Shown: in pieces, positions 47,064 through 58,478 of the stretch | Layout: every line of letters begins with the position of its first letter | Position numbering within the stretch: position 1 is the first letter of the stretch | Assembly: GCF_003288805.1 (NCBI RefSeq) | Contig: NZ_NHYK01000004.1 | Location: 36,227-100,226, forward strand | DNA length: 64,000 nucleotides | Source: Helicobacter sp. 10-6591 | Lineage (GTDB): Bacteria > Campylobacterota > Campylobacteria > Campylobacterales > Helicobacteraceae | Direction of reading: 5' to 3' | Translations under genes and position numbers: made by a program | Notes under the pieces: generated by a model | Seen by the model: the letters and a program-made list of their open reading frames with translations, nothing else | Told to the model about the DNA's origin: nothing | Database searches by the model: none

Positions 47064-48049
47064 TGAATAAAAAACTTGTATATGGAATCATTGGATTTGG
47101 AATAGTGGCTGTAATAGTGCTTGTGATTGCACTACGAGTAATATCGCATCGTCTTAGCACACAAATAGAACAAGAGCTTAATGTGTTCTTGCAAGAGAGT
47201 GCCCAAAACCAAGATTCTGCAATCATTGATTTTGAACCCTTCCACTGTTTTGGCATGAGCAGTATTACCTGCGAAGGAAAGAGCATCAGATTTGGCTTCA
47301 AAGATACCCTCAATGATGTCCAATCCGATGATGATATAAACACTTTTGTAAACACCCAAGAACAAGGTAGCTTAGAAAACATTAGGATTCATCTTAGTGG
47401 GCATGATACAAAAGCAAATATCAATATCCAAACACTTATCAAAAGTACTGGGATAACTTTTGACGCACAATGTGAGAATACCTTCACACTCAAAAAGAGC
47501 TCCCAAGAACTTTCAAGCGAACTTGCTTGCCAAACTACAAATGAAGAATTTGCATACAATCAAGATACAAAACTTGGAATCACATTCTTTCATGAAGAGT
47601 TTTTTAACAAAACTCTCAAAGATGCTTTTTTCTTGTTTAAAAACAACGATGCAGAAAGTTTAAAAAAACTTGGGATAAGATTGGATTCTTTTGCGAGTTC
47701 TCTTAAAGCCGATAATTTGCAAAGAGCGATTTTAAAGGCTGTAGGAGAAGAGGGAAATACACAAAATCTTAGTATGCTTACCTTTATGAGTATGATGTTT
47801 ATCAATATGCTAGAAAAGGACGAACAAAAACAAACAGATGAAGAGATCAAAGAGCTTGATAGGAATCTTGTGAAATTTTTCAATAACTTGATGGATGTAC
47901 TTAATGGAACTTCACATAGTCTAGAGCTTATTGTAAGTACAAAAACACAAGTAGATCCTATTTTGCTACCAGACATAGAACAAACAGTTACCCAAGAATG
48001 GATTGCCAAAAATTACTCGTTCCATACACACCAGAATGCAAAACCTTAA
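47063..48049 (+). CDS. Membrane-anchored hypothetical protein
   Basis: The protein was not recognised. The ATG at 47063 overlaps the lpxD stop (TAATG), giving 328 residues. One N-terminal transmembrane helix (about 5-26) is followed by a periplasmic region with Cys pairs in FEPFHCFGMSSITCEGKS and, further on, AQCENTF and ELACQTT, which may form disulfides. An acidic helical part comes next. It is rich in Asn, Thr and Asp. The tight junction with lpxD suggests an envelope role, but nothing more specific can be said. An in-frame extension upstream to 46970 lies inside lpxD and was not used. Confidence 0.7.
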   Translation: MNKKLVYGIIGFGIVAVIVLVIALRVISHRLSTQIEQELNVFLQESAQNQDSAIIDFEPFHCFGMSSITCEGKSIRFGFKDTLNDVQSDDDINTFVNTQEQGSLENIRIHLSGHDTKANINIQTLIKSTGITFDAQCENTFTLKKSSQELSSELACQTTNEEFAYNQDTKLGITFFHEEFFNKTLKDAFFLFKNNDAESLKKLGIRLDSFASSLKADNLQRAILKAVGEEGNTQNLSMLTFMSMMFINMLEKDEQKQTDEEIKELDRNLVKFFNNLMDVLNGTSHSLELIVSTKTQVDPILLPDIEQTVTQEWIAKNYSFHTHQNAKP

Positions 48050-48461
48050 ATACCCTATAGATTCCCAAGAGCAACCACCCTTAAGAAACAGTCAAAAAGG
48101 AAAGAAAGGTTTCAAGCGCATTATCCAAGCTTTTTTTTACTCGCTTGATGGATTTAAGGCAGCGTGGAATGATGAAACTGCCTTTAGACAAATTGTAATT
48201 TTATTTTGTGTTTTTACTCCACTTGGCATTTATCTTGCAAAGGATTGGAATGAGGGGGTTTTACTCTTACTTCCTTGTTTTTTAGCTCTTGGCTCTGAGC
48301 TGATAAATTCTGCCATTGAAAATGCTATTGATTTTACTAGCACAAAAACGCATCCACTAGCCAAGAAAGCCAAAGACATGGGTAGTGCATTGCAACTTGT
48401 GGCACTTATATTCTGGATAGTCGTATGGGCATGGTACCTTATGGAAAGATTCTTGGATTGA
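48036..48461 (+). CDS. dgkA: Diacylglycerol kinase DgkA
   Basis: The protein has 141 residues from the ATG at 48036; an ATG at 48003 is also possible. It has three transmembrane segments and the DgkA motifs FFYSLDGFKAAWNDETAFRQ and ELINSAIENAIDF. It phosphorylates diacylglycerol released during envelope glycolipid synthesis. It overlaps the preceding gene by 14 nt. Confidence 0.93.
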   Translation: MQNLKYPIDSQEQPPLRNSQKGKKGFKRIIQAFFYSLDGFKAAWNDETAFRQIVILFCVFTPLGIYLAKDWNEGVLLLLPCFLALGSELINSAIENAIDFTSTKTHPLAKKAKDMGSALQLVALIFWIVVWAWYLMERFLD

Positions 48462-48541
48462 CTGGCTGTTTATTTTGCAAATCTATAATCGCGGCTTGCT
48501 CTTAATAAGAGGTATGAATATTAGATTTTTAAGGAGGAAAA

Positions 48542-49087
48542 ATGAGAATTTTTTCATTTATAGCGGCTTTTGCGTTAGCAGGAGGTTTGAGTGCTGCAAC
48601 TTTTGAAGTAGATACAACACATTCTTCAGTAGGCTTTGAAGTAAAACATCTCATGTTAAGCAAGGTTAAGGGTGATTTTAAAAAGTTTAATGGAGAAATT
48701 GAGCTTGATGGCAAGAATTTAAAAAAATTAGAAGGAGAAGTAAGTATTACTGAGATTAATACAAACAATGACAGCAGAGATAAACACCTTAATGCACCAG
48801 ATTTTTTTGATTCATCAAACTTTCCAACAGCCACTCTCAAAATGACAAAAGCTACAAAAAAGAAGCTTTATGCGGATTTAACGATACGCGGTATCACAAA
48901 AAATGTCTCTTTTGATTTTGAAATGGGTGGTCCAGTCAAACACCCAAAAACAGGCAAAGATCTCATATCCCTCTCTCTTCAAGGTGTAATCAACCGCAAA
49001 GATTTTAAGGTCGGTGAAAATACAGGAGATTCAAGCGTGAGTGAAAAAGTCAATATCAACATCAATATTGAAGCAACTTCTAAATAA
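48542..49087 (+). CDS. YceI-family periplasmic protein
   Basis: The 181-residue protein has a Sec signal (MRIFSFIAAFALAGGLSAA). The mature protein starts TFEVDTTHSSVGFEVKHLML and contains NAPDFFDSSNFPTATLKMT, the signature of the YceI lipocalin-like fold that binds polyisoprenoids. Such proteins are often acid- or stress-induced. AAGGAGG precedes the ATG and a strong terminator follows. Confidence 0.93.
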   Translation: MRIFSFIAAFALAGGLSAATFEVDTTHSSVGFEVKHLMLSKVKGDFKKFNGEIELDGKNLKKLEGEVSITEINTNNDSRDKHLNAPDFFDSSNFPTATLKMTKATKKKLYADLTIRGITKNVSFDFEMGGPVKHPKTGKDLISLSLQGVINRKDFKVGENTGDSSVSEKVNININIEATSK

Positions 49088-49090
49088 CCT

Positions 49091-49123
49091 CTTGTGCTAA
49101 CTCGCTAGCACAAGCTCTCTCTT
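49091..49123 (+). terminator. Rho-independent terminator after the YceI gene
   Basis: CTTGTGCTA (49091-49099) pairs perfectly with TAGCACAAG (49106-49114) around ACTCGC, followed by a pyrimidine run ending in TTTT. It begins 4 nt after the stop codon. Confidence 0.8.
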
Positions 49124-49151
49124 TTATTTACAAAAATTTCAGCCCATTTCT

Positions 49152-50069
49152 CTAAAAACCATCTTGTTTCTTTTCTACAATCTCAAAAGGTGCCTCCCGT
49201 AAAAGTTTGCCAAAAGAGAAAACCATGCCAATGACTACATTGCTTCCACTTCTATCAAAATGTCTTCCCTTCAGAGTGTAGACTTTAAGGAATGGTGCGA
49301 TGTTAAGATTCTTATACACGCTCAATTCGTAGCGCATCTCAAGTTCTAAAAAATATTTTGGATTATATGTACTTGAGGTGGTATTGAACACATAATCACG
49401 TACATTAGTCATATAGTAAAACTTTCCACCGTTTTGGAAGTGTTTTTCAAGTGCAAAGCCAAATTCCAATCCCAAGCTTTGTACTCCAATTTTTGGATTG
49501 AAATCTTTCTCGGTAAAAAGCGTGAGTGCAAAGTCTTTTAACACAACTCCACTAAAAAGCTTGATTCCAAAGTTTGCACGCCCAATCTGGCGTTTGCCCA
49601 AAGCACTTGATGCAACAAATTCGCTCTGGTAAGCAATCTTGCTGTAAGGTCCCAACTCAAAATACCAACCAGATAACCCCAAAAATCCATCAATCTCCCA
49701 AAGTCTTTGTGTGTAATCTGAGCTTAGAATAATCCTATCAAGCGTCTTGTTATCTACACTCGGAGCATTCTTGGGAAAGATGATTGTGCGTCCATATTCA
49801 GCCAAGAGCGTATTAAAAATCACAAAATTCCTTGTGTAATAATCCATACTAAGATGAAAATATCCTTGTGCTACTACTTGAGAATCCCCTCGCAAACGCG
49901 TATCTGCCGATATGTTATAGAGATCTTGATTCCGCAAGGTCGTAGAGGAGAAATTAAGAGAAATCCGTTTGAGTTCGATCTGCCATCCGATTTTTTGCTC
50001 TTTAAACATCACTTCATCTGTATACAAAACACCACATAAAAACACAAGATAGACTAAGAACCTCCTCAC
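49152..50069 (-). CDS. Outer-membrane beta-barrel protein, unassigned
   Basis: The 305-residue protein has a short Sec signal (MRRFLVYLVFLCGVLYT) and alternating amphipathic strands with aromatic ends, for example KFYYMTNVRDYVF and YFLELEMRYELSVYKNL, which is the pattern of an outer-membrane barrel. The last strand (VVIGMVFSFGKLL) is followed by a 15-residue tail, so the terminal-Phe rule is only partly met (the protein does end in Phe). The family was not recognised. It converges on the YceI gene. Confidence 0.65.
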   Translation of the reverse strand: MRRFLVYLVFLCGVLYTDEVMFKEQKIGWQIELKRISLNFSSTTLRNQDLYNISADTRLRGDSQVVAQGYFHLSMDYYTRNFVIFNTLLAEYGRTIIFPKNAPSVDNKTLDRIILSSDYTQRLWEIDGFLGLSGWYFELGPYSKIAYQSEFVASSALGKRQIGRANFGIKLFSGVVLKDFALTLFTEKDFNPKIGVQSLGLEFGFALEKHFQNGGKFYYMTNVRDYVFNTTSSTYNPKYFLELEMRYELSVYKNLNIAPFLKVYTLKGRHFDRSGSNVVIGMVFSFGKLLREAPFEIVEKKQDGF

Positions 50070-51564
<1,495 letters not shown>

Positions 51565-51582
51565 CGATACAAAAAAGGAAAG

Positions 51583-52566
51583 ATGATGGCAAAAAATGAT
51601 TTATTAGGTGGCGCGCTTTGGGATGCGTATTCAAAAAAAGTAAGCGAGAGAATGGATAATCCAACGCATCTTGGTGTCCTAACCCAAAAAGATGCGCAAG
51701 CAAGAAATGCAAAATTGGTAGTCGCTGATTATGGCGCAGAATCTTGCGGTGATGCTGTGCGGTTATATTGGCTTGTGGATTCAAATGATGTAATAATCGA
51801 TGCAAAGTTTAAAAGTTTTGGTTGTGGGACGGCTATTGCAAGTTCGGATATGATGGTAGAACTTTGTCTTGGCAAAAGAGTACAAGATGCTGTGAAAATT
51901 ACAAATCTTGATGTTGAACATGCGCTACGTGATGATCCTGACACACCTGCTGTACCCGGGCAAAAAATGCACTGCTCTGTGATGGCGTATGATGTGATCA
52001 AACAAGCCGCGGCACAATACCTAGGAAAGAATCCAGAGGATTTTGAACACGAGATTATCGTGTGTGAATGCGCACGAGTAAGTCTAGGGACGATCAAAGA
52101 AGTTATCAAACTCAATGATCTGAAAACCACTGAGGAGATCACACAATACACAAAAGCCGGTGGATTTTGTAAAAGCTGTATAAGACCAGGTGGGCATGAA
52201 AAGCGCGAATATTATCTTGTGGATATTCTCTCAGAAGTCCGCTCTGAGATGGAAGAACAAAAGCTCAAAGACAATGCCCAAAAGAGCGCGCAAGGCACAC
52301 TTGCATTCAAAGAAATGACATTGGTGCAAAAAATCAAGATTGTAGATTCTGTCATTGATGAAAAGGTACGACCAATGCTAATGATGGATGGTGGGAATAT
52401 GGAGATTCTAGATATCAAAGATAGCAGTGATGGGCATGTAGATGTTTATATTCGTTATATGGGGGCTTGTGATGGTTGCTCTAGTGCAGCTACTGGCACA
52501 CTCTTTGCAATCGAAAGTGTTCTGCAAGAAAATCTCGATTCAAGTATCCGTGTCTTTCCAATCTAA
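51583..52566 (+). CDS. nifU: Fe-S cluster scaffold NifU
   Basis: The 327-residue protein has the three NifU parts: an IscU-like N-domain (KSFGCGTAIASSDMMVELCLG, MHCSVMAYDVI), a central 2Fe-2S BFD-type domain (VCECARVSLG, GGFCKSCIRPGG) and a C-terminal Nfu domain with GACDGCSSAATGTL. All expected Cys residues are present. It receives sulfur from NifS and hands clusters to target proteins. Confidence 0.97.
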   Translation: MMAKNDLLGGALWDAYSKKVSERMDNPTHLGVLTQKDAQARNAKLVVADYGAESCGDAVRLYWLVDSNDVIIDAKFKSFGCGTAIASSDMMVELCLGKRVQDAVKITNLDVEHALRDDPDTPAVPGQKMHCSVMAYDVIKQAAAQYLGKNPEDFEHEIIVCECARVSLGTIKEVIKLNDLKTTEEITQYTKAGGFCKSCIRPGGHEKREYYLVDILSEVRSEMEEQKLKDNAQKSAQGTLAFKEMTLVQKIKIVDSVIDEKVRPMLMMDGGNMEILDIKDSSDGHVDVYIRYMGACDGCSSAATGTLFAIESVLQENLDSSIRVFPI

Positions 52567-52574
52567 AAATACAA

Positions 52575-53303
52575 ATGGACAAAGCCTACAAGATTCTCGC
52601 TAAGACAAAAAATTTCTCGCATAATCTCGCAAAAGACCTTATAGACAAAGGACTTGTGCGCGTCAATGGTATCCGTATCAAGCTTGCTCGCACACTGGTC
52701 CCTTTAGATTCTCACTTTGAAATCCAAGAAATCACAAAACCCAAAATTTTGCTTCAAGACAAAGATTTATTAGCGCTACACAAACCTCCATTTACAGAAT
52801 CCTATGAGCTTGAAAAATTCTACAAAGGATTTGTTTTACTCCATAGACTTGATAGAGAGACAAGTGGGGTGATTCTACTTGCAAGGGAAAATAGTGAATT
52901 TTCTCATCTTGCAAAAGAAGCATTCAAAAAACGAGAAGTTTATAAAGAATACCGTGCATTGGTCAGTGGGATTGTCGCAGAATCCATGCAAATTGATAAA
53001 CCCATCTCTACAAGCAAAAAATATGGTTTTGCAAAATCCCGCATTGATAAAAATGGTAAGAGGGCATCTACTTATATCGAGCCTTTAGCTGTAAGTGGCA
53101 AAAAAAGCCTCTTAAAAATCATCATTACCACAGGCAAAACGCACCAAATACGTGTGCATCTTAGCCACATAAACCACCCAATTATAGGAGATACAATCTA
53201 TGGCGGCGCGAATGCAAAACGTTTGATGTTGCATGCACGCTGCATAAAACTACTAGGATATACGATTATCTCCCAGCCGCCACAAGAATTAGAATTGCAA
53301 TAA
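52575..53303 (+). CDS. RluA-family pseudouridine synthase
   Basis: The 242-residue protein has an S4-like N-terminus (NLAKDLIDKGLVRVNGIRIK) and the RluA catalytic motif LLHRLDRETSGVILLARE with the nucleophile Asp. KTHQIRVHLSHINHPIIGD follows. It lies 8 nt after nifU, so it is co-transcribed. Which uridine in rRNA or tRNA it modifies is not clear. Confidence 0.9.
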   Translation: MDKAYKILAKTKNFSHNLAKDLIDKGLVRVNGIRIKLARTLVPLDSHFEIQEITKPKILLQDKDLLALHKPPFTESYELEKFYKGFVLLHRLDRETSGVILLARENSEFSHLAKEAFKKREVYKEYRALVSGIVAESMQIDKPISTSKKYGFAKSRIDKNGKRASTYIEPLAVSGKKSLLKIIITTGKTHQIRVHLSHINHPIIGDTIYGGANAKRLMLHARCIKLLGYTIISQPPQELELQ

Positions 53304-53419
53304 CCCCATTGACTTGTCCCAGCAATACCTCCTCTCCAATCTAATGCAGGAATATCTTTTGCTTTAAATATCGCCTAGAGGCTAACTATCTCAACAAATC
53401 CTTTCTCAAGGAAACTTGT

Positions 53420-54439
53420 ATGAAATTGCTTTTTGTTTGTTTGTTTGTATTGTCACTTAATGCTTATGCACAGAAAATATCTGAATTAGCACAAATCGTA
53501 GGAATCCGAGAAAACTCTCTTGTGGGTTATGGTCTAGTAATCGGACTTAAAGGCACAGGAGACAAAAATGGATCAAAATTTACCGCGCAAAGTATGGCAA
53601 ATATGCTAGAGACGATGAATGTCAAGCTTTCAGCAAGTGATATCAAATCTAAAAATGTCGCTGCCGTGATGGTAACAGCGAGCATGCCTCCTTTTGCAAG
53701 ACAGGGCGATAAGATTGATATACAAGTATCCTCAATAGGTGATGCAAAATCCATAAGTGGCGGTACGCTTGTACTAACGCCGCTTAGTGCAGTTGATGGC
53801 AATATCTATGCGCTTGCACAAGGACCTATTACACTTGGTGGAAGTGAAAATACACTCTCTGGCACGTTGAGTAATGGTGCAACGATTGAGAAAGAAATAA
53901 ATTATGGAATCTCACAACTTGAAAACATCACATTAAGCCTCAAAAAATCCGACCTACAAAGTGCAGTAAAAATCCAAAAAGCCCTTAATGACAGTTTCAA
54001 TGCTAATGTAGCAAATGCGCTAGATTCTCGAACTATCAAGCTCAAGAAACCAGAAAATATGAGTATGGTGGAGTTTTTAGCACTTGTAGAGAATGTAGAA
54101 ATAGACTATCTCCAAAAGCAACGCGTAATAATAGATGAGAAGAGCGGGACAATTATCGCAGGACTTGGAATTACAATTGAGCCTATCATCCTTACACATG
54201 GCGAACTCACACTCAAAATATCTGAAGATATACAAGAAGACCCAGAAGCTCTCAATCTAGGCGATGGTATAAGTGTCTCACGCACACATAATACACTTTC
54301 AACTAATGGCAAAAAGCCAACCCTTGCAAATGTCGTCCGTGCATTGCAAAAAATGGGAGCGAGTCCAAAAAACATCGTTTCGATTCTAGAAAGCATGAAA
54401 CGTAGCGGTGCAATCACAGCAGAAATCGAGGTCATATGA
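53420..54439 (+). CDS. flgI: Flagellar P-ring protein FlgI
   Basis: The 339-residue protein has a Sec signal ([17 protein letters not shown]) and typical motifs: [39 protein letters not shown] and [14 protein letters not shown]. It forms the periplasmic ring around the flagellar rod. Its stop overlaps the start of flgJ (ATGA). The order flgI-flgJ-flgS matches H. pylori HP0246-HP0245-HP0244. Confidence 0.96.
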   Translation: MKLLFVCLFVLSLNAYAQKISELAQIVGIRENSLVGYGLVIGLKGTGDKNGSKFTAQSMANMLETMNVKLSASDIKSKNVAAVMVTASMPPFARQGDKIDIQVSSIGDAKSISGGTLVLTPLSAVDGNIYALAQGPITLGGSENTLSGTLSNGATIEKEINYGISQLENITLSLKKSDLQSAVKIQKALNDSFNANVANALDSRTIKLKKPENMSMVEFLALVENVEIDYLQKQRVIIDEKSGTIIAGLGITIEPIILTHGELTLKISEDIQEDPEALNLGDGISVSRTHNTLSTNGKKPTLANVVRALQKMGASPKNIVSILESMKRSGAITAEIEVI

Positions 54440-54744
54440 CAATAAACAATGCAATTGCGATATACCAAGCTACGCATAATAAAATAGAAAATTTACAAGA
54501 CACACAAACTCCATTACAGCAGGCAAAAAAAGATGACAAAGCCTTAAAAGAGCAAACTGATAATTTTGAAGCTATTATCTTGCAGCTTATGCTAAAAGAC
54601 ACTATAAAAAATGACAATCCCCTCTATCCCAAACAACCCGGTAGCGATATTTACCACTCTATGTATCTTGAAAATCTCGCAGACAATCTTAGCGGCTCAT
54701 TTGGGTATTCAGACCTGCTCTATAACTATCTTAAAAACTTATAA
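54436..54744 (+). CDS. flgJ: Rod-binding protein FlgJ (N-terminal type only)
   Basis: The 102-residue protein has the rod-binding core [20 protein letters not shown] followed by a [18 protein letters not shown] segment. It lacks the muramidase domain of enterobacterial FlgJ, as in other Campylobacterota, so peptidoglycan cutting must be done by another enzyme. It overlaps flgI by 4 nt and flgS by 1 nt. Confidence 0.88.
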   Translation: MTINNAIAIYQATHNKIENLQDTQTPLQQAKKDDKALKEQTDNFEAIILQLMLKDTIKNDNPLYPKQPGSDIYHSMYLENLADNLSGSFGYSDLLYNYLKNL

Positions 54745-55811
54745 TGCTAGAAAATCCCAGCGACAGCCTTATTAATAAAAAGCTTATCAAAAACTTGGAT
54801 TCCCAAGATAAGCAAAAGGTTATGGATTCTCTTACTGAGATTATTAATATTAGCTATAAGCTTGAATTTGACTTTCATGAACTCAAAGAGTTCTACCATA
54901 AATTCATCGAGATTCTGCCTCAGGCTGTTTGGGTCTTAGAATCTGAGGGTGAAATCTTCTATCAAAATAGCAAAACCCATGAATTCGCTGGAGTATTTAG
55001 CATCATAAAATCAAGGCTGTTTGTAGCAGATGTCAAGATAGGGCAATCATATGAAAGCGAATTGGAATATAAGGACAATGCCTATCTCTTCAAAATCAAT
55101 TATCTCAAAGACAAAATCATCGTTACTGCCACAGATATAACAAAGCAAAAGCGTCAAGAACGTCTAGCCTCTATGGGACAAGTATCAGCACATCTAGCGC
55201 ACGAAATCCGCAATCCCGTAGGTTCTATATCCCTACTTACATCAAGCTTACTCAAAAGCAACGAGCTGCAGACCCAAAATATTGCTATCGAAATAAAAAA
55301 GTCCATTTGGAGAATCGAGCGGCTTATCAATGCTACCTTGCTCTTTTCAAAAGGTATGAACACCATCTTAAAGAAAGTGAAACTCAAGATGTTTAAAGAT
55401 GAGCTTGAGACTTGTATCTCTTATTACACTTACCTTAAGAATATCGATTTTATTTTTAGTCCGAGTTTTGATAGCGAGCATGAGGTGATGCTTGATTTTG
55501 ATCTCTTTAGTATTGTGCTACAAAACTTTGTCTTTAATGCCATTGATGCTATCGAAGAGAATGACAAAGAATCTGGGGTGATAGAAATTGGTTTTTGCCA
55601 AAAGCAAAAGGAGAGCATATTTTCTATAAGTGATAATGGCAAACATATCGAGGATAAAACCATACTTTTTGAAGCATTCAAGACTACCAAGCTCAAAGGC
55701 AATGGCCTAGGGCTAGCACTCAGCAAACAAATTATACAAGCCCACAATGGCAAGATAGAGCTGGAAGAACATAAGAACAAAAAGGTTTTTGTGATCAAGA
55801 TTCCACAATGA
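54744..55811 (+). CDS. flgS: Flagellar sensor histidine kinase FlgS
   Basis: The 355-residue kinase has no transmembrane segment. A PAS-like region (about 50-130) is followed by the H-box SAHLAHEIRNPVGS with His153, an N-box NFVFNAIDAIEEND and a G-box DNGKHIED with KGNGLGLALSKQI. It is an NtrB-like cytoplasmic kinase that phosphorylates FlgR to switch on sigma-54 middle flagellar genes. Its place after flgI-flgJ supports the name. Confidence 0.93.
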   Translation: MLENPSDSLINKKLIKNLDSQDKQKVMDSLTEIINISYKLEFDFHELKEFYHKFIEILPQAVWVLESEGEIFYQNSKTHEFAGVFSIIKSRLFVADVKIGQSYESELEYKDNAYLFKINYLKDKIIVTATDITKQKRQERLASMGQVSAHLAHEIRNPVGSISLLTSSLLKSNELQTQNIAIEIKKSIWRIERLINATLLFSKGMNTILKKVKLKMFKDELETCISYYTYLKNIDFIFSPSFDSEHEVMLDFDLFSIVLQNFVFNAIDAIEENDKESGVIEIGFCQKQKESIFSISDNGKHIEDKTILFEAFKTTKLKGNGLGLALSKQIIQAHNGKIELEEHKNKKVFVIKIPQ

Positions 55812-55819
55812 CAGATAAC

Positions 55820-56464
55820 CTATCTGTATCTGCTCAAAGCAAGTTGTTTCAACGTGAGTTCCTTATATCTATTACATCCCTCTTGGAATCCAAAGTCACA
55901 AGAAAGCCCAAAATATTCCATCCCAACTTCCATATCTCTTTTAGTGCCTTTACCATGAAACACGAGAAATCCTAAATTGTAACAACCTTTAGCGCTTTTA
56001 CCCATACACGCATCTGTGTAATAAAGCCCAGCTTGGACATAATCTCTTTTTTCACTAACATAGCCATTCTCAAACATCACGCCTAGATTATTGCATGCAT
56101 CTGCGTTGCCGTTGTGGCATGCTTTGTCATACAATTCCAGACTTCTCAGATAATCTTGCCTCACGCCAGTTCCTTCAGAAAACATCACTCCTAGATTATT
56201 GCATGCACTAAATATCCCGCCATTGCAAGCATTTTCGTAGTAATTCATACTTTTGTGGTGGTCTTTTTGTACTTTCTCTCCTTTGCTATACAAAACCCCA
56301 AGTTCATAGCACGCAGCATAATCCCCGCTTTCACAAGATTTGTTAAACAAATATAAAGCCTGTTTGATATTGCCTTTGATTAAATGCTGCATTGCCTTTG
56401 TATCAATCGCACCTAAACTCCCAAAAACATGACATAAAATAAAATACACCAAAAACCTTTGCAT
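55820..56464 (-). CDS. Cysteine-rich Sel1-repeat protein (Hcp family)
   Basis: The 214-residue protein has a Sec signal (about 1-19) and about five 36-residue Sel1 repeats. Each carries a Cys pair spaced as in H. pylori HcpA-E, for example CNNLGVMFSEGTGVRQDY and CYNLGFLVFHGKGTKRDM. The Cys pairs form disulfides within repeats. Hcp proteins are secreted, some bind penicillin-like compounds and some stimulate host cytokines; the role here is unproved. It converges on flgS with an 8-nt gap. Confidence 0.9.
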   Translation of the reverse strand: MQRFLVYFILCHVFGSLGAIDTKAMQHLIKGNIKQALYLFNKSCESGDYAACYELGVLYSKGEKVQKDHHKSMNYYENACNGGIFSACNNLGVMFSEGTGVRQDYLRSLELYDKACHNGNADACNNLGVMFENGYVSEKRDYVQAGLYYTDACMGKSAKGCYNLGFLVFHGKGTKRDMEVGMEYFGLSCDFGFQEGCNRYKELTLKQLALSRYR

Positions 56465-56593
56465 TTATTGCTCCTCCATATTGCTTAGTCCATCTCAAAA
56501 TCGCCATTAAACGAATTTTTTATAAGCTTTAGCTACAATTGGGTGCATACCATAAATGGATAATTAATAAGAATGATCAAGTAGGGATTCCAA

Positions 56594-58477
56594 ATGGAAA
56601 CAAGAGATTCAAAAAAACCCACACGCGAACTTTATAAATACAAAATACCAACAATACTCCTAGTGTGCTTTTTATCCATAATGCATGCGCTTGAATTTGG
56701 TTCTATGGGTCAGGTGTCTGCGAGTATTGGAAATGCTGGTGTAGCACTCAAAAACTCTGCTTGGGCGGTGTATTACAATCCCGCACTCCTAGGTGCTGAC
56801 AGACGCTCTAAAATAGCATATAGCTTTGGTGCACAATTCCAAGAGACGAATATATTGGAAGTGGCGACTTTGGATTTCAAGACATTGGCAAACTCTTCAG
56901 AAATACTTGGAAACAAACTGATGGGTAAAGATACAAAGGGTCTCACAAAAGCTGTGTTAAATGCAAATATCAATGTGGGAAGTCTAGGAAGTCTAGGAGA
57001 TATATTCACACAAATGGGAATCAAAAACAACAATGGCACCATCACAGATAATGATCTCAAAAATTGGGTAAAACAAGATCTAGGATGTCAGAATTGTGAC
57101 AATAACAACGCAAGTGTAAGCGAGGTGGTAAAAAACCTCCAGCAAGATTCCGATGCACTTAATAAATTCCAACAAAAGCTCACTACAGCAGCAGATTCAG
57201 TAGGCAATCCGCTTATCTCTAGTATCATCAAAAATACCGATCCTAAAGCCTTGGTAGGTCTTGTAGCAGGAGTGGCAGATGGCAATACAGATCCAGCAAA
57301 ACTCACACAAGAGATTCTCAAAATAGCAGGGGAGAGTGGTATCGTACTAGCAAAAGGCGCAGATCCTGATATAGATAACATCATCAATGCCTTCAATGCC
57401 CTCAATAAGACGATACAAAAAAATGACCTCATGCTTACAAGCCAAAATGGCATCGTGTTCCAAATAGGAGGCAGAGAACCCACTAAGAGAATAGAAGTTG
57501 ATAATATAGGTGCCATAACCCTACGAGATCCTGACAATGGGCGCGGTGCTATAGCTGTGGGTGTTTTCGCTCAAGCTTTTGCAGGCGCTTCAGCAAATAT
57601 AAGTAAGACCCACAATCGCTTGATTATAGGAGTGGGATGTGATATGAAAGATTCAAGCAGTTATGACCAGTGTAATTTCATAGAAGCAAAGATAAACGCT
57701 GATAACATCACCTTAAGCTTCATAGGCACTCCAAATCAACAACCACCACAACAAAATCAAGTAGGCAAAGACACATTTCTCAACCACTCTGTCTTAAGTC
57801 CGAATGCCAAACATGAACTCAATGCCACAGCCCTAGCACTTATAGAGATACCAGTAGGCTATGGGCATACTTTTTTCACAAATGTTGGTGATATTAGCGC
57901 GGGATTGAATTTCAAGTTTATCCGAGCCTTTGGCTATACCTTCAAAGAAGAAATCAACTACGCGAAGTCCCAAATAACAATGCCAAAAATCGATGATATT
58001 ATCTCTACACAAACTTTTGGAGTGGATTTGGGGATTCTCTACACGCCTATTTTTGCAAAAAGATTCAATCTTGGGTTGGTTATCAAAAATCTCAATACCC
58101 CAGTTATCAAAACAAATAAGAATAGTATAGAGCTAAACCGCCAGCTCCGGACAGGTATAAGCTATGAATTGTCAAAATCTCTCACAATTGCTTTAGACTA
58201 CGATCTTTTGCCAAATGACACACTCAGCACAGTAAATCCCCAATCCCAAATGCTAGGTGGCGGTATTCTCATCAACCTCAAATATATAGATTTTCGAGTT
58301 GGTGCCATGAAAGATCTTGAAATTGCGGATAATGGCGTCATACTCACAGGTGGTTTCAACCTACTTGGATTTTTGGATATAGCACTCCAGTATGGATTGG
58401 GAAATGTCGTGAAACTCTATGGTTTTCCTGTTTCTAGTTATATGGCATTAAAAGTTGGTGGGCAATTTAGCTGGTAA
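56594..58477 (+). CDS. TraF-like (conjugal transfer TraF_2 type) outer-membrane protein
   Basis: The 627-residue protein has an export signal preceded by a polar stretch (about 1-33). The mature N-terminus FGSMGQVSASIGNAGVALKN followed by AVYYNPALLG is the signature of TraF_2/FadL-like barrels. A central region (about 110-300) rich in Asn, Asp and Lys may be a large loop or plug. The C-terminal half shows barrel strands and ends KVGGQFSW. No conjugation genes are nearby, so despite the family name no transfer role is implied. The next gene starts at its stop codon. Confidence 0.75.
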   Translation: METRDSKKPTRELYKYKIPTILLVCFLSIMHALEFGSMGQVSASIGNAGVALKNSAWAVYYNPALLGADRRSKIAYSFGAQFQETNILEVATLDFKTLANSSEILGNKLMGKDTKGLTKAVLNANINVGSLGSLGDIFTQMGIKNNNGTITDNDLKNWVKQDLGCQNCDNNNASVSEVVKNLQQDSDALNKFQQKLTTAADSVGNPLISSIIKNTDPKALVGLVAGVADGNTDPAKLTQEILKIAGESGIVLAKGADPDIDNIINAFNALNKTIQKNDLMLTSQNGIVFQIGGREPTKRIEVDNIGAITLRDPDNGRGAIAVGVFAQAFAGASANISKTHNRLIIGVGCDMKDSSSYDQCNFIEAKINADNITLSFIGTPNQQPPQQNQVGKDTFLNHSVLSPNAKHELNATALALIEIPVGYGHTFFTNVGDISAGLNFKFIRAFGYTFKEEINYAKSQITMPKIDDIISTQTFGVDLGILYTPIFAKRFNLGLVIKNLNTPVIKTNKNSIELNRQLRTGISYELSKSLTIALDYDLLPNDTLSTVNPQSQMLGGGILINLKYIDFRVGAMKDLEIADNGVILTGGFNLLGFLDIALQYGLGNVVKLYGFPVSSYMALKVGGQFSW

Positions 58478-58478
58478 A

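Noticed and set aside
56594..58477. Conjugation system suggested by the TraF-like name
   Set aside because: No other transfer gene is present; TraF_2-type barrels occur widely without conjugation.
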